Shown piece by piece: positions 1 through 8,229 of a stretch of 64,000 nt of DNA (position 1 is the first letter of the stretch; every line of letters begins with the position of its first letter). Both the position numbers and the translations under genes were made by a program. The stretch is from the NCBI RefSeq assembly GCF_032917945.1, contig NZ_CP136624.1:4774001-4838000 (forward strand), read 5' to 3'. The notes beneath the pieces were generated by a model, which saw only the letters and a program-made list of their open reading frames with translations, was not told where the DNA came from and did not search any database. This stretch comes from Bradyrhizobium sp. sBnM-33 (GTDB lineage Bacteria > Pseudomonadota > Alphaproteobacteria > Rhizobiales > Xanthobacteraceae).

Positions 1-81
1 TGCCTGAGCCACGCTGTGCACGTATACGTCCTCGAACGTAGAGAGACTGGAACTTTCCGGCACGCGCCTCGTTTGCTCGGA

Positions 82-315
82 ATGTCGCGCAATACAATTC
101 GTAGCTGGACGCCGGAGCAGATCGAGCTTTTGCGGAGTCTAGTCCTCAGGGGCGTTTCATCGTCTCGCGCCTCGGTGCTGCTTAAGCGCTCGAGGGCTTC
201 CGTCCAGAATAAAGCGCGCGAATTAGCGGTGCCGTTTCCGTATAAAAGACACGTTCGAGCCAAGCGACTGGCCCAAGAAGTGAAGGCTAGAGCAGCCATC
301 GGGTTGACGCCCTAG
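82..315 (+). CDS. Small GcrA-like helix-turn-helix protein
   Basis: A basic protein of 77 residues when started at the ATG at 82; a GTG at 16 would extend it by 22 residues. The segment beginning WTPEQIELLRSLV, followed by SRASVLLKRSRASVQNKAREL, resembles the helix-turn-helix of GcrA-like and SANT-like small DNA-binding proteins, which are frequent as hypothetical proteins in Bradyrhizobium. The sequence shows a Trp-initiated helix and a Lys/Arg-rich second half consistent with DNA binding. No partner gene is next to it. A regulatory role is inferred; no target can be named. The internal start is preferred because the extra N-terminus looks unrelated to the domain. Confidence 0.55.
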   Translation: MSRNTIRSWTPEQIELLRSLVLRGVSSSRASVLLKRSRASVQNKARELAVPFPYKRHVRAKRLAQEVKARAAIGLTP

Positions 316-410
316 CCGAATTGCGGTCGCGATACCGCCCATATCCAATCACCCACTATTTGCAGCCGTGCCTCCTAAACCGGAGTCTCGAACGAACTCA
401 GTGACTAACC

Positions 411-554
411 ATGGGACAGGCTAAGGAAATCCGCGTCGCGCCGATCGCAAAGAAGGATGCCGACGCGCTGATCATTCGGCTGCATTACAGCCACAAGACC
501 GTCAACAATGCTTTCCTCGCGCTCGGCGTCTTTTTGGACGGCCGGCTTCGCTGA
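411..554 (+). pseudogene. Mom-like DNA modification protein, 5' fragment
   Basis: The reading frame begins MGQAKEIRVAPIAKKDADAL, continues with an LHYSHK segment, and reaches GVFLDGRL before a stop. This matches the N-terminus of the Mom-family (phage Mu Mom-like GNAT fold) proteins found in prophages and rhizobial genomes. Those proteins run to about 130-200 residues, and here only 47 remain. The frame runs straight into the broken end of an IS110-type transposase gene read from the opposite strand, so the 3' part was lost when the element or a later deletion cut the gene. No function is expected from the fragment. Confidence 0.6.
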
Positions 555-1144
555 TCCAGCCGGCGCCAGTCTTCCACCAGGCCCTCGATGACGAGCAACA
601 TGCGAGGCGAGAGGACATCGATGCGTGTCGCCAAGATGCCCGGCAACTCGAACCGCAGGGAATGCAGGCCTTGCCGCACGGCGATGCCCCGCTCCAGCAG
701 GAACGCACGGATCTGATTGATGACGCCGGTACGCTGACCGACCAATCGATCGCGGACGCGGTGCAGTGCCTGAAGGTCGAGCTGATCGGCGGTCTTGGTC
801 GCGACGAATTTCATGGTCGGGCGTTGCACCGCCTCGGCGATGGCTTCTGCATCTCGGAAGTCATTCTTCTGTCCCTTCGAATACGGGCGCACGTACTTCG
901 CCGGCATCAGGCGGGCGTCGTGGCCAAGCATCTGGAGTTTGCGGCTGAGATGATGGGCGCCTACGCAGGCCTCCATACCGATCAAGCACGGCGGCAGGTT
1001 GGCGAGCCGCATTTCCACCTGGCCGCGTGACCACTTCTGCCGCAGCACGATGGCACCGCGGTGATCATGCCCCACGATGTGGAGCGAGTTTTTGCCAATA
1101 TCGATGCCGATCACGGCGATCGCTGCGTTGATTTTCTGAGACAT
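550..1144 (-). mobile_element. IS110-family transposase, 5' part only
   Basis: The protein starts at the ATG at 1144 (MSQKINAAIAVIGIDIGKNS) and shows the N-terminal DEDD RuvC-like catalytic domain of IS110 transposases: IGIDIGK with the first Asp, GMEACVGAHHLSRKL, and the DFRDAEAIAEA motif with the paired Asp residues. The match ends near VEDWRRLDQR. The C-terminal transposase_20 domain with its catalytic Ser is absent, and the frame then reads antisense through the truncated Mom-like gene. About 200 residues of an expected 340 remain. The element is therefore immobile on its own. Confidence 0.8.
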
Positions 1145-1236
1145 GGCGTGCTCCTTGTCTTGAGCGCCCCTTGCCAGCTTCTCGTGCTGGCAGGGCCGGA
1201 GCACGGCCGGACCATCCCATTAACGGACCCCGAACC

Positions 1237-2166
1237 CTAGCCTAAGCTACCGGCGAAACGTTCGGCCAGACGATCACGCTTGAATGCCTCAACAACAAAA
1301 TCAACGAAGACGCGGGTCTTCGCAGGCAGCAGTGTACGGCTCGCGTAATAGATCGAGATCGGCCCACCGTCGCTGTACCATTGAGGGACGAGACGCACGA
1401 GCGCACCGCGCTCCAAATGCGGTAGCGCGTGGCTCATCGCGATCAATGTCACACCTAGGCCTAACAGGGCTGCCCGGCAGGTCGCTTCCGGATCATCGAA
1501 GACAATCGTCTCAGCCAATTTCACCGGAATTTCGGTGCCCGCCGCATTGCGCATAATGCGTTCGCGAATCCGACCCGTGCGCGATGAGCGCCATACGATT
1601 CCTTCGAATGCTGCGAGCCCGTTGGGGTCGGCCGGCAGTGCACGGCTCTTGAGATATTCCGGCGCGGCGACCGCGATGAGGTGCAACGGCGCAAGCACGC
1701 GCGAAACAGCGCCTGGCGTCCATTCAATGCCGCCCCCGATTGCGACATCATATCCATCGGCGATCAAATCGATCTGACGCGTTGTAAATTGCCAATCGGG
1801 TCGAATGCCTGGATATCGGGCCAGGAACGCCGGCAACAGCGGAAGGATGTAATCCGCACCGAAGTTGAGACCCATGCTTACCTTGAGCACGCCCGCCGGC
1901 TCTCCTCCATCCGTCGCCATCCCCGAAATCGCCTGCTGTAGTTCCTCTAGATTGTCCTTGATGGCGAGCAGAAAGCGCTCTCCAGCGTCGGTGAGCGTTA
2001 GCTTGCGTGTGCTCCTGTGAAACAACCGGGCGCCGATATTGCGCTCCAGCATCGCTACGTTCCGGCTGACTGCCGCTGGCGTGAGGCCAAGGCGACGCGC
2101 CGCGGCCGAGAAACTGGCGGTTTCGGCACGGCGGACGAAGGATTCAAGGTTGGCGAGGGTTTCCAG
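1237..2166 (-). CDS. LysR-family transcriptional regulator
   Basis: LysR proteins have an N-terminal winged helix-turn-helix and a C-terminal periplasmic-binding-like effector domain. From the ATG at 2052 the protein lacks most of the helix-turn-helix. The same frame continues upstream through SFSAAARRLGLTPAAVSRNV to a CTG codon at 2166, exactly where relatives have their initiator Met (ETLANLESFV follows). No ATG, GTG or TTG lies between this CTG and an upstream TGA. Length from CTG is 309 residues, normal for the family. The gene is divergent from the SnoaL-like and NADPH reductase genes, the usual layout for a LysR regulator and its target. It is either started at CTG or has lost its start codon. 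Confidence 0.8.
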   Translation of the reverse strand: METLANLESFVRRAETASFSAAARRLGLTPAAVSRNVAMLERNIGARLFHRSTRKLTLTDAGERFLLAIKDNLEELQQAISGMATDGGEPAGVLKVSMGLNFGADYILPLLPAFLARYPGIRPDWQFTTRQIDLIADGYDVAIGGGIEWTPGAVSRVLAPLHLIAVAAPEYLKSRALPADPNGLAAFEGIVWRSSRTGRIRERIMRNAAGTEIPVKLAETIVFDDPEATCRAALLGLGVTLIAMSHALPHLERGALVRLVPQWYSDGGPISIYYASRTLLPAKTRVFVDFVVEAFKRDRLAERFAGSLG

Positions 2167-2339
2167 AAGACTTCCTTCAACGGATGCTTGAAAGTAATTC
2201 CATCAATTCAGGACTAATCTTAGGCGAATATGTCGCCACTATCCACCGCGGAAAGCGCAGCTTCTCGGCCAAAGACCGGCGCTGCCGCTTGAAATCGGCG
2301 CCAACACGATGCAGCGCCCATAAACTTGGAGCGACATCC

Positions 2340-2780
2340 ATGACCAGGATCAGCGTGAGCGAAGCAGCGAAGGCGGTTGTTCGGCGGAACACCGAAGAAG
2401 TCCAAGGCGGGGGGAATTTCGAGGTGTTCGAGCAATTATTCGCCGACGATTTTATTGACCATACGCCGCAGCCGGGGCGCACGCCTGACAAGGCTGGCGC
2501 GCGTGAACTCTACAAGGTTCTGCGCGCTGCCTTCCCGGACTTTCACGCCGACATCCACTGGCAACTCGCCGATGGCGACCGGGTGACCACCTACAAGACC
2601 TACCACGGCACGCACAAGGGCGAGTTCTTCGGCATCGCGCCAACCGGTCGCAAGATTCAATTTGAGACGGTGGACGTCATGGGCGTGCGCGACGGCAAGA
2701 TCACCGAGCACTGGGGCGTGGCCAACCTATTCTCACTCATGCAGCAACTCGGCGCGCTTCCCGGCACGCCCAACCGCTAA
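2340..2780 (+). CDS. SnoaL-like ester cyclase family protein
   Basis: A 146-residue NTF2-fold protein. It shows the SnoaL/ester-cyclase pattern: FADDFIDHTPQPG near the N-terminus, RAAFPDFHADIHW in the middle, and GRKIQFETVDVMGVRDGKITEHWGV near the end. Members act as cyclases or hydrolases on small ligands, but many are uncharacterised. The ATG at 2340 has GGAG a few bases upstream, so it is preferred to the longer frame from 2184, which overlaps the regulator's promoter region. It is followed after 26 bases by the NADPH reductase gene and is divergent from the LysR gene, suggesting a two-gene LysR-controlled unit. The substrate is unknown. Confidence 0.8.
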   Translation: MTRISVSEAAKAVVRRNTEEVQGGGNFEVFEQLFADDFIDHTPQPGRTPDKAGARELYKVLRAAFPDFHADIHWQLADGDRVTTYKTYHGTHKGEFFGIAPTGRKIQFETVDVMGVRDGKITEHWGVANLFSLMQQLGALPGTPNR

Positions 2781-2806
2781 GGCAGCCTACAGAAGAGGAC
2801 ATGAGC

Positions 2807-3406
2807 ATGAGCCTCGGCATTATTGGAGGCGGCAATATTGGCCTGGCCTTCGCCAAGACGCTGTCGCGAGCTGGAATTGCCGCAACCATCGCCAACAGCC
2901 GAGGGCCCGACTCGCTCAAGGAGTCCGTTGCTGCTCTGGGCCCGACCATCAAGCCGGGAACGCGCGAGCAAGCCGCCGCCGCGGACATCGTCTTGATCGC
3001 GGTCAACTGGACAAAACTGCCGCAGGCGGTGGCTGGGCTGCCGCCCTGGGGCGGACGCATCGTCATTGACGCCAACAATCCGATCGAAGCCCCGCTATTC
3101 AAGCCGGTCGATTTGCAGGGCCGCATTTCAAGCGAGGTGGTCGCCGGTCTGGTGCGTGGTGCGCGCCTCGTGAAGGCGTTCAATCATCTGAGGGCGGACG
3201 TGCTGGCAAGCGATCCAGGGGCAGACGGTGGTCGTCGCGTGCTCTTTTACTCCGGCGATGATACCGCCGCGAAGGCCGAGGTTGGTGCACTGATTGATTG
3301 CCTCGGATTCGCCGGTATCGACCTTGGTCCACTCGCGCTTGGCGGCAGGCTGGCACAATTTCCCGGCGGGCCATTGCCGAACCAGAATCTCTTGAAGATC
3401 GGATAA
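2807..3406 (+). CDS. NADPH-dependent F420 reductase-like oxidoreductase
   Basis: The protein starts with a Rossmann dinucleotide-binding motif (GIIGGGNIGLAFAKTL) and carries the ANSRGP, DIVLIAVNW and VIDANNP segments of the NADP_oxidored/F420-reductase-like family (about 200 residues). The ATG at 2801 sits only two bases from the AGAGG ribosome-binding sequence, while the in-frame ATG at 2807 has eight-base spacing, so 2807 is chosen. Alphaproteobacterial members probably use NAD(P)H with quinones or other acceptors and not F420; this is family knowledge, not visible here. It forms a pair with the SnoaL-like gene downstream of a divergent LysR regulator. Confidence 0.8.
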   Translation: MSLGIIGGGNIGLAFAKTLSRAGIAATIANSRGPDSLKESVAALGPTIKPGTREQAAAADIVLIAVNWTKLPQAVAGLPPWGGRIVIDANNPIEAPLFKPVDLQGRISSEVVAGLVRGARLVKAFNHLRADVLASDPGADGGRRVLFYSGDDTAAKAEVGALIDCLGFAGIDLGPLALGGRLAQFPGGPLPNQNLLKIG

Positions 3407-4190
3407 TCCTGCTAAGGCCCTGTGGGACCGAGTCACAAGGCAGCACTGTCGTGAGTGTTGAATCACTCAGAGCTGCTTCTGTGAAGGTTTTCGGACCTGA
3501 CCGGCTGGTCTGACGATGTCCGATCATAGGGGGATAGTGTTGCAAAAGTCGAAAGTTGCAGGGGCTCAAGATTTTTCGCGAAAACACTAAGCAGCGAGCG
3601 ATCGCTGATTCGAATGACCTCAATCGCGTTACCGAAGTCGCCTGTGAATTTTGCGTGACGCCGTGAGGTCCCTCATATCTTGTGCACGAAAGTCGCGCCC
3701 ACGGCCCGCAGAATTTTGGTCATCGACGAAAATCGACTCTTGCAACAGTATCAGCGGCAAAGCGGACCACCTGATTGCGATGGTCGAGGTCCGCCTATGT
3801 GCCAACGCAGACATACTTCGTCGCGCCTTGAGCCGCGACCCAATATTCGAACTAGTATCGACCCCGACCTGAGTGGGCGCTCAAAGGAAGCCCAGCCCGA
3901 TGTCGAGTTCGATCGCTCTGGTAACCTGCTTTCGCGCGACCGCCACCGTGCCGATGGCACGAGCCAGCCAGATGTTGAATCTGCCGAACCAGAAAAATCG
4001 CAAAAACGCGCTCGCTGAGGCGGCGACGATTGGCGCCGCGCTATGTGATCTTCCGTCTCCCAATCACCGTCATCGAAATGTCGCGGAACGCGCACCTTTC
4101 GATGGCGTTCCATGAACTGCGGGCGGGGCCACGGCGAAACTTGAGAGATTTGGCGAGTTTGTATGTCAAACCAATCTTCCTGCAAGAAGG
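3407..4190. other. Gene-free stretch, nothing recognised
   Basis: Open frames on both strands are short, have no ribosome-binding site, and read as low-complexity Arg/Ser-rich sequence. No RNA gene, repeat or terminator could be made out. The last part contains the leader of the DUF3182 gene, including an AAGAAGG sequence directly next to its GTG. Confidence 0.4.
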
Positions 4191-5282
4191 GTGGTTCTCA
4201 TTCACACGCCAGCCGGCACACGGTTTTGCGCAACTCACGAAAGGGTTGCACACATCGGGATCGCCAAGAGGATTGCCGCAATCAAGGGCGGCTGCTTCGG
4301 CGGACAATTCGATGCCACCTTTAGCTATTCTGGCCGGCCTTACTTCTTGCCAACGGACACGATCATCGGAATTGATGTTGCACACGAACTTGGAATTTTC
4401 GCAGAGGATGATCTGTTTGGCGGTGTTGTCCCTCACGGGTTCGTCGGAACAAAAGCCATTACCCATGGCTTGATTTCGGAAGGCGCCCGATCACCGGCGA
4501 GCTGGTCGGCCGAGTTTGCGATGGACGTCGTTAGCATTGTCCCTCGGGGATATACGGCTTTCTGCATCGAAGATGCGCACGCCGCAATAGAGTGTTTGCT
4601 TCGCGAAGGGCCTGTCCGGGTCAAACCCGTAAAGGCGACCGGCGGCCGCGGTCAATCGATCATACGCCGTGCCTCTGAGTTTGACGGGATTGTCGAAAAG
4701 CTCGATCACGCGCAGCTCTCGCAATTCGGGCTCGTTCTCGAAGAGGATATCGCCGCACCCATCACCTATAGCGTCGGACAGATTCGGCTCGACGGGCTGG
4801 TCGCGAGCTATTATGGCGTACAGATCCTCGCACGCGACAATTTCGGTCACACCGCTTACGGAGGGTCCGATCTCTCCGTCGTCCGTGGAGACTTCGATGA
4901 TCTTGTGGGCGTGAGAGATCCTTCGGACGAAGTGCGCATCGCGATCGATCAGGCTCAACGCTACGACGCCGCCGCCAAGCGGCACTTTCCGGAAATCATC
5001 GCTTCGCGAAGGAATTATGACATTATTTGCGGAACGTCGACGACGGGACAACGTTGTTGCGGCGTTCTTGAACAGTCGTGGCGGATTGGTGGAGCAACAC
5101 CGGCCGAGATCACTGCGCTCGAAGCCTTTGCAGCTGATTCTGGTCTGAAGAGCGTCGAAGTGTCGTCGGTTGAGGCGTACGGAACCTGCCCGCCGAAGCC
5201 AGCGAACGCGATCATCTACTTTGAGGGCGTGGACCAACAGGTCGGCGTAATCACCAAATACGCGCACTTACGCAACGCATGA
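4191..5282 (+). CDS. DUF3182 family protein (ATP-grasp-like)
   Basis: The 363-residue protein matches the DUF3182 family, which has an ATP-grasp-like fold. Visible blocks are GYTAFCIEDAHAAIECLL, RVKPVKATGGRGQSII (nucleotide-binding Lys and Gly loop), LVLEEDI, and a C-terminal GTSTTGQRCCGVLEQSWRIGG segment. The reaction is unknown; ATP-grasp enzymes usually join a carboxylate to an amine or thiol. The GTG start is chosen because no other start lies upstream in frame before the homology begins, although AAGAAGG directly abuts it. The stop overlaps the ATG of the following hydrolase by four bases, so the two are translationally coupled and probably act in one pathway. Confidence 0.75.
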   Translation: MVLIHTPAGTRFCATHERVAHIGIAKRIAAIKGGCFGGQFDATFSYSGRPYFLPTDTIIGIDVAHELGIFAEDDLFGGVVPHGFVGTKAITHGLISEGARSPASWSAEFAMDVVSIVPRGYTAFCIEDAHAAIECLLREGPVRVKPVKATGGRGQSIIRRASEFDGIVEKLDHAQLSQFGLVLEEDIAAPITYSVGQIRLDGLVASYYGVQILARDNFGHTAYGGSDLSVVRGDFDDLVGVRDPSDEVRIAIDQAQRYDAAAKRHFPEIIASRRNYDIICGTSTTGQRCCGVLEQSWRIGGATPAEITALEAFAADSGLKSVEVSSVEAYGTCPPKPANAIIYFEGVDQQVGVITKYAHLRNA

Positions 5283-6061
5283 CTCCTGAGCAAACGACGA
5301 TTCAAATCAAGGTCGAGGACCAGCATCTGGCAGGCACGTTGCTAACTCCGGCAAGTTCGCTTCCGGGCATACTGTTTGTTCACGGCTGGGGTGGTAGCCA
5401 AGCCAGCGACCTGGTTCGTGCCCGCGAAATTGCTGCACTCGGGTGCGTTTGCCTGACGTTCGATCTGCGCGGCCATGCGGGAACGAAATCTCAATTCGAA
5501 AGCGTCACCCGCGAGCAGAACCTCAATGACCTCATCGGGGCTTACGACACGCTGGTACGGCACCCAGCTGTCGACGGTTCGGCGGTTGCCGTCGTGGGAA
5601 GCAGTTACGGCGCCTACTTAGCTGCCCTTTTGACCTCAAAAAGGGCCGTGCGCTGGATGGCGCTCCGGGTACCGGCTCTTTACCGGGATGACGAATGGAA
5701 CGTTCCGAAGCGGCAGCTCGACCGAGAGGTATTGGCTGCGTACCGCCGAAGCTTTGTACCTTCGAAGGACAATCTGGCTCTTCATGCCTGCACCCGGTTC
5801 CGTGGCGACGTGTTGATCATCGAGTCTGAGCATGATGATTTGGTTCCCCACGAAACAATCCTCAGCTACCGGTTCTCGTGTAGCGGAGCTCACTCCCTTA
5901 CCTACCGCACTGTCAGCGGGGCGGATCACGCACTTTCTCAGGCAGAACACCAGCACGCATACACATCGCTGCTCATGAATTGGACGACGGAAATGGTGCT
6001 TGGATCGCGCGGGACCGGTCAATCGCGGGCGCAAGCCTCGCCGCCTCACGTCATCAGCTAG
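5279..6061 (+). CDS. Alpha/beta hydrolase
   Basis: A 260-residue alpha/beta-hydrolase fold protein. The oxyanion-hole region is FVHGWGGSQ. The nucleophile elbow GSSYG gives Ser109. An acidic residue lies in ESEHDDLVP near residue 187, and a late His in SGADHAL is near residue 217, completing a likely catalytic triad. The layout resembles dienelactone-hydrolase-like or peptidase S9-like small esterases. It overlaps the DUF3182 stop by four bases (ATGA). The substrate is unknown. A bacterial ATP-grasp plus hydrolase pair hints at synthesis and turnover of an amide or ester, but that is inference. Confidence 0.8.
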   Translation: MTPEQTTIQIKVEDQHLAGTLLTPASSLPGILFVHGWGGSQASDLVRAREIAALGCVCLTFDLRGHAGTKSQFESVTREQNLNDLIGAYDTLVRHPAVDGSAVAVVGSSYGAYLAALLTSKRAVRWMALRVPALYRDDEWNVPKRQLDREVLAAYRRSFVPSKDNLALHACTRFRGDVLIIESEHDDLVPHETILSYRFSCSGAHSLTYRTVSGADHALSQAEHQHAYTSLLMNWTTEMVLGSRGTGQSRAQASPPHVIS

Positions 6062-6839
6062 GCCGTGTACTTGTAAAGCGACAGACGTGAGCGCGGATTG
6101 ATCCACGTCAGCTTTCGGCCAGTTTTCTCCGCCATCCTGCTTCGCCTTGGCGCGGCCCGTTCAAGGCCCAACCGACGCGAGGTTGCGGCCGTCGTAATGC
6201 TGCAGGCACACGATGAGGCCTTGGACATCAGCTGGAATGCTTAATATGCTCGCCTCGCTAACAGAGGGAAACTGGCCACGCCTGAGTTTCGCAAGTGAAG
6301 CGTAGCCAAGGGACGGCCAAGGGCTATGCTGTCTAGAGACGGCGTCGGAATGAGCGGCCCTCCCGTCGTCCCTAATGTTGCGAATTAGGACGGCTTCAGA
6401 ACCGCCAGGAGCGCGATGGCGGCGACAGCACTCGCGACCAGGCTGGGCGCAACAAGAGGCGCAACCTTCGAGTCAGAGTGTGCGCCGAATGACGTCGCCC
6501 AGGCCATCTTGGTGGACGGCGGGCGCCACGGTCGCCGCGGCGGTCAGACTGCCGAGATCGCTGACTATCGGCGCATCGTTTCCTGCTTAGCCAACGGCTT
6601 GTCATCGCCGAACTTCACCCAGGCGCTGCGCGATCTTGGAACGGCCGTCAGTTGATGAGCGCTCCCCAAACGACCATGCGGGAGGCGCCGGTACTTCTTG
6701 GCAGTCCAATCCCGGTTGTCTTGCCATTCGTGAAAAATCGGCCTCGATTCGTTTGGACGAACAACGGGGGAGCGGGGCTGCTCCCTCCGCTGATGATGGA
6801 GTCGTTGTTACGGGTCCGCGCGATGATGCTCGTATGGAC
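6062..6839. other. Gene-free stretch, nothing recognised
   Basis: Short overlapping frames on both strands give Arg/Ala-rich sequence without recognisable domains or convincing ribosome-binding sites. No RNA gene or repeat was seen. Confidence 0.4.
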
Positions 6840-7085
6840 CTATGCGGCGAGGGTTTTGCTTTTTCCCGATCGGGCTGCCTTCGCCTTTTTAGCGGATTTC
6901 GTCGCAACCAATCCCGTGTCGGTGGGCGCTGCGGCGGCAGCGTTGCCGCCTGAGCTTTCAACTGATGTCGTGAGAATTTCGCGTTGAGCATTGAGCCAAT
7001 GGATGTCCGCCTGGCCCTCGGGTTGACCATCGGCGATCCAGAGGTGGTAGGCACGTTCGCGAATGGCCTCTTCCAGATTTGGCAT
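6840..7085 (-). CDS. DUF2934 domain protein
   Basis: An 81-residue protein starting MPNLEEAIRERAYHLWIADG, followed by PEGQADIHWLNA. This is the DUF2934 signature (I-R-x-R-A-Y-x-L-W...G-x-P-E-G-x-A-x-x-H-W). The rest is an Ala/Lys-rich tail (residues 48-81) ending KAARSGKSKTLAA, possibly nucleic-acid binding or disordered. An AGGAGA sequence lies just upstream of the ATG. Function is unknown; such proteins are common, often in several copies, in Bradyrhizobium and related genera, which supports the taxonomic guess. Confidence 0.85.
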   Translation of the reverse strand: MPNLEEAIRERAYHLWIADGQPEGQADIHWLNAQREILTTSVESSGGNAAAAAPTDTGLVATKSAKKAKAARSGKSKTLAA

Positions 7086-7486
7086 GGGATTCTCCTTTTA
7101 TGATGCGCCCAGCCCCGGCAGCCAAAGTCTTGCTCCCGTAAGGTTAACGAAATCTTACCCGCTCGTGTGGGCTGGATTGCCTGGCCGGACTGCGATCAGC
7201 AGGTCTCTTTGAAGCGCGTCAAGATCGCGGCGGCGGGTGAGGGACGAGCTTGCCGCCGCCCGGCGGCGCGATCGGCTCTTCGAACTTACGACCGCGGCCT
7301 GATGAATACTCCTCGTTCGGGATATTCAGCCCGACGCGGCTGAGCGGGGCAAGGGCTACGCCAGATCCGAAGCTATCTGATCAGGTGCTCCAGCACGGCC
7401 TCACAGGCCTTCTCCGCTTCGGCGAACGTCTCAAAGAGTGATCCGCCTATCAAGTGCCATCGCATTCAACGAACCAAGGTACGGTA
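7086..7486. other. Gene-free stretch, nothing firmly recognised
   Basis: This lies upstream of the DUF2934 gene and probably contains its promoter. A 30-codon minus-strand frame (7373-7465, MRWHLIGGSLFETFAEAEKA...) is present but has no recognisable family. Confidence 0.35.
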
Positions 7487-7705
7487 TCAACGAGGTTGTA
7501 TCGCTGCATTGACCGGCAGAATCGCGTCAAGATATTCGCAATGAAGGGAGATTGGTGACTTGTTTCCGTCGAGAAGGACGCGGGCGCAATTAACGTAGTT
7601 GCTCCGCCCGACAATAGTGCCGGCCTTGTGTGCATGTCGAGGGCAGCGTGCTGCGCCGAGGGCGCTCATTTGAACACGATCGCCAATCGAAAAATCGGAC
7701 TTCAT
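7487..7705 (-). CDS. Small conserved hypothetical protein
   Basis: A 72-residue protein beginning MKSDFSIGDRVQMSALGAAR, with KAGTIVGRS in the middle and a LLDGNKSPISLHCEYLDAI-like end. The GDRV...G.IVG....V..DG pattern resembles a small SH3-like/KOW-like barrel and matches a hypothetical family common in Bradyrhizobium. A possible binding role is inferred only from the fold resemblance. It stands alone, with no operon partner on the same strand nearby. Confidence 0.6.
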   Translation of the reverse strand: MKSDFSIGDRVQMSALGAARCPRHAHKAGTIVGRSNYVNCARVLLDGNKSPISLHCEYLDAILPVNAAIQPR

Positions 7706-8229
7706 GGAGTAAGTCCAGAGTGCAATGGATTAAGCGATAGAGCTCGATCCGCGAGGGGGCATTCAAAAAATCGCTGGTCGGTTCAGTCCAACAATGCCAA
7801 CCTGTTTGTCTAAAGTTTTAGTTAAAGCGAGCCCTCTGCGGCCCATTAAAACGACCGATACGTGAGATTTCTGGCCTTGAAAGCAAAAAGCACCCTGTGC
7901 GCTGAGCCGCTTGCGCTGCGTGTCCCATTCAACGAACTGCCCGTTCAATGCGCCGGCGCGCTTCGTCCCGTCCACTCCGGCGTCACGAACTTCTTCGGCC
8001 GGTTATGTTCAAGCCGGCCAACCAGCGCGTTGCATAACGCACTCGATCTCTTTCCCTTTTTTCGGCCCTGAAGGTTGGCTCTGTTCCAGGTTGCCACCCG
8101 ACCAAACCTCGCCGCGCGCGGTCTCATCGTTAAATTCCGCCAAACGGGCGCCGATCAGCTATTGAATGGCGCGGCCTTTACCATTGGAGCTGGAGTTGTA
8201 TAGGTTCTGAAACTTGGCCCGGCGTCGAG
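7706..8229. other. Gene-free stretch, nothing recognised
   Basis: About 520 bases between a small protein gene and the 3' end of the type I secretion adaptor. Frames are short and show no family signature. No clear terminator stem with a T-run was found downstream of the adaptor gene. Confidence 0.35.

Noticed and set aside
4041..4466. A minus-strand 141-codon frame across the DUF3182 start
   Set aside because: Overlaps the start of a better supported gene and has no recognisable domain.
7373..7465. A 30-codon minus-strand frame (MRWHLIGGSLFETF...)
   Set aside because: No ribosome-binding site or family; could be a remnant.
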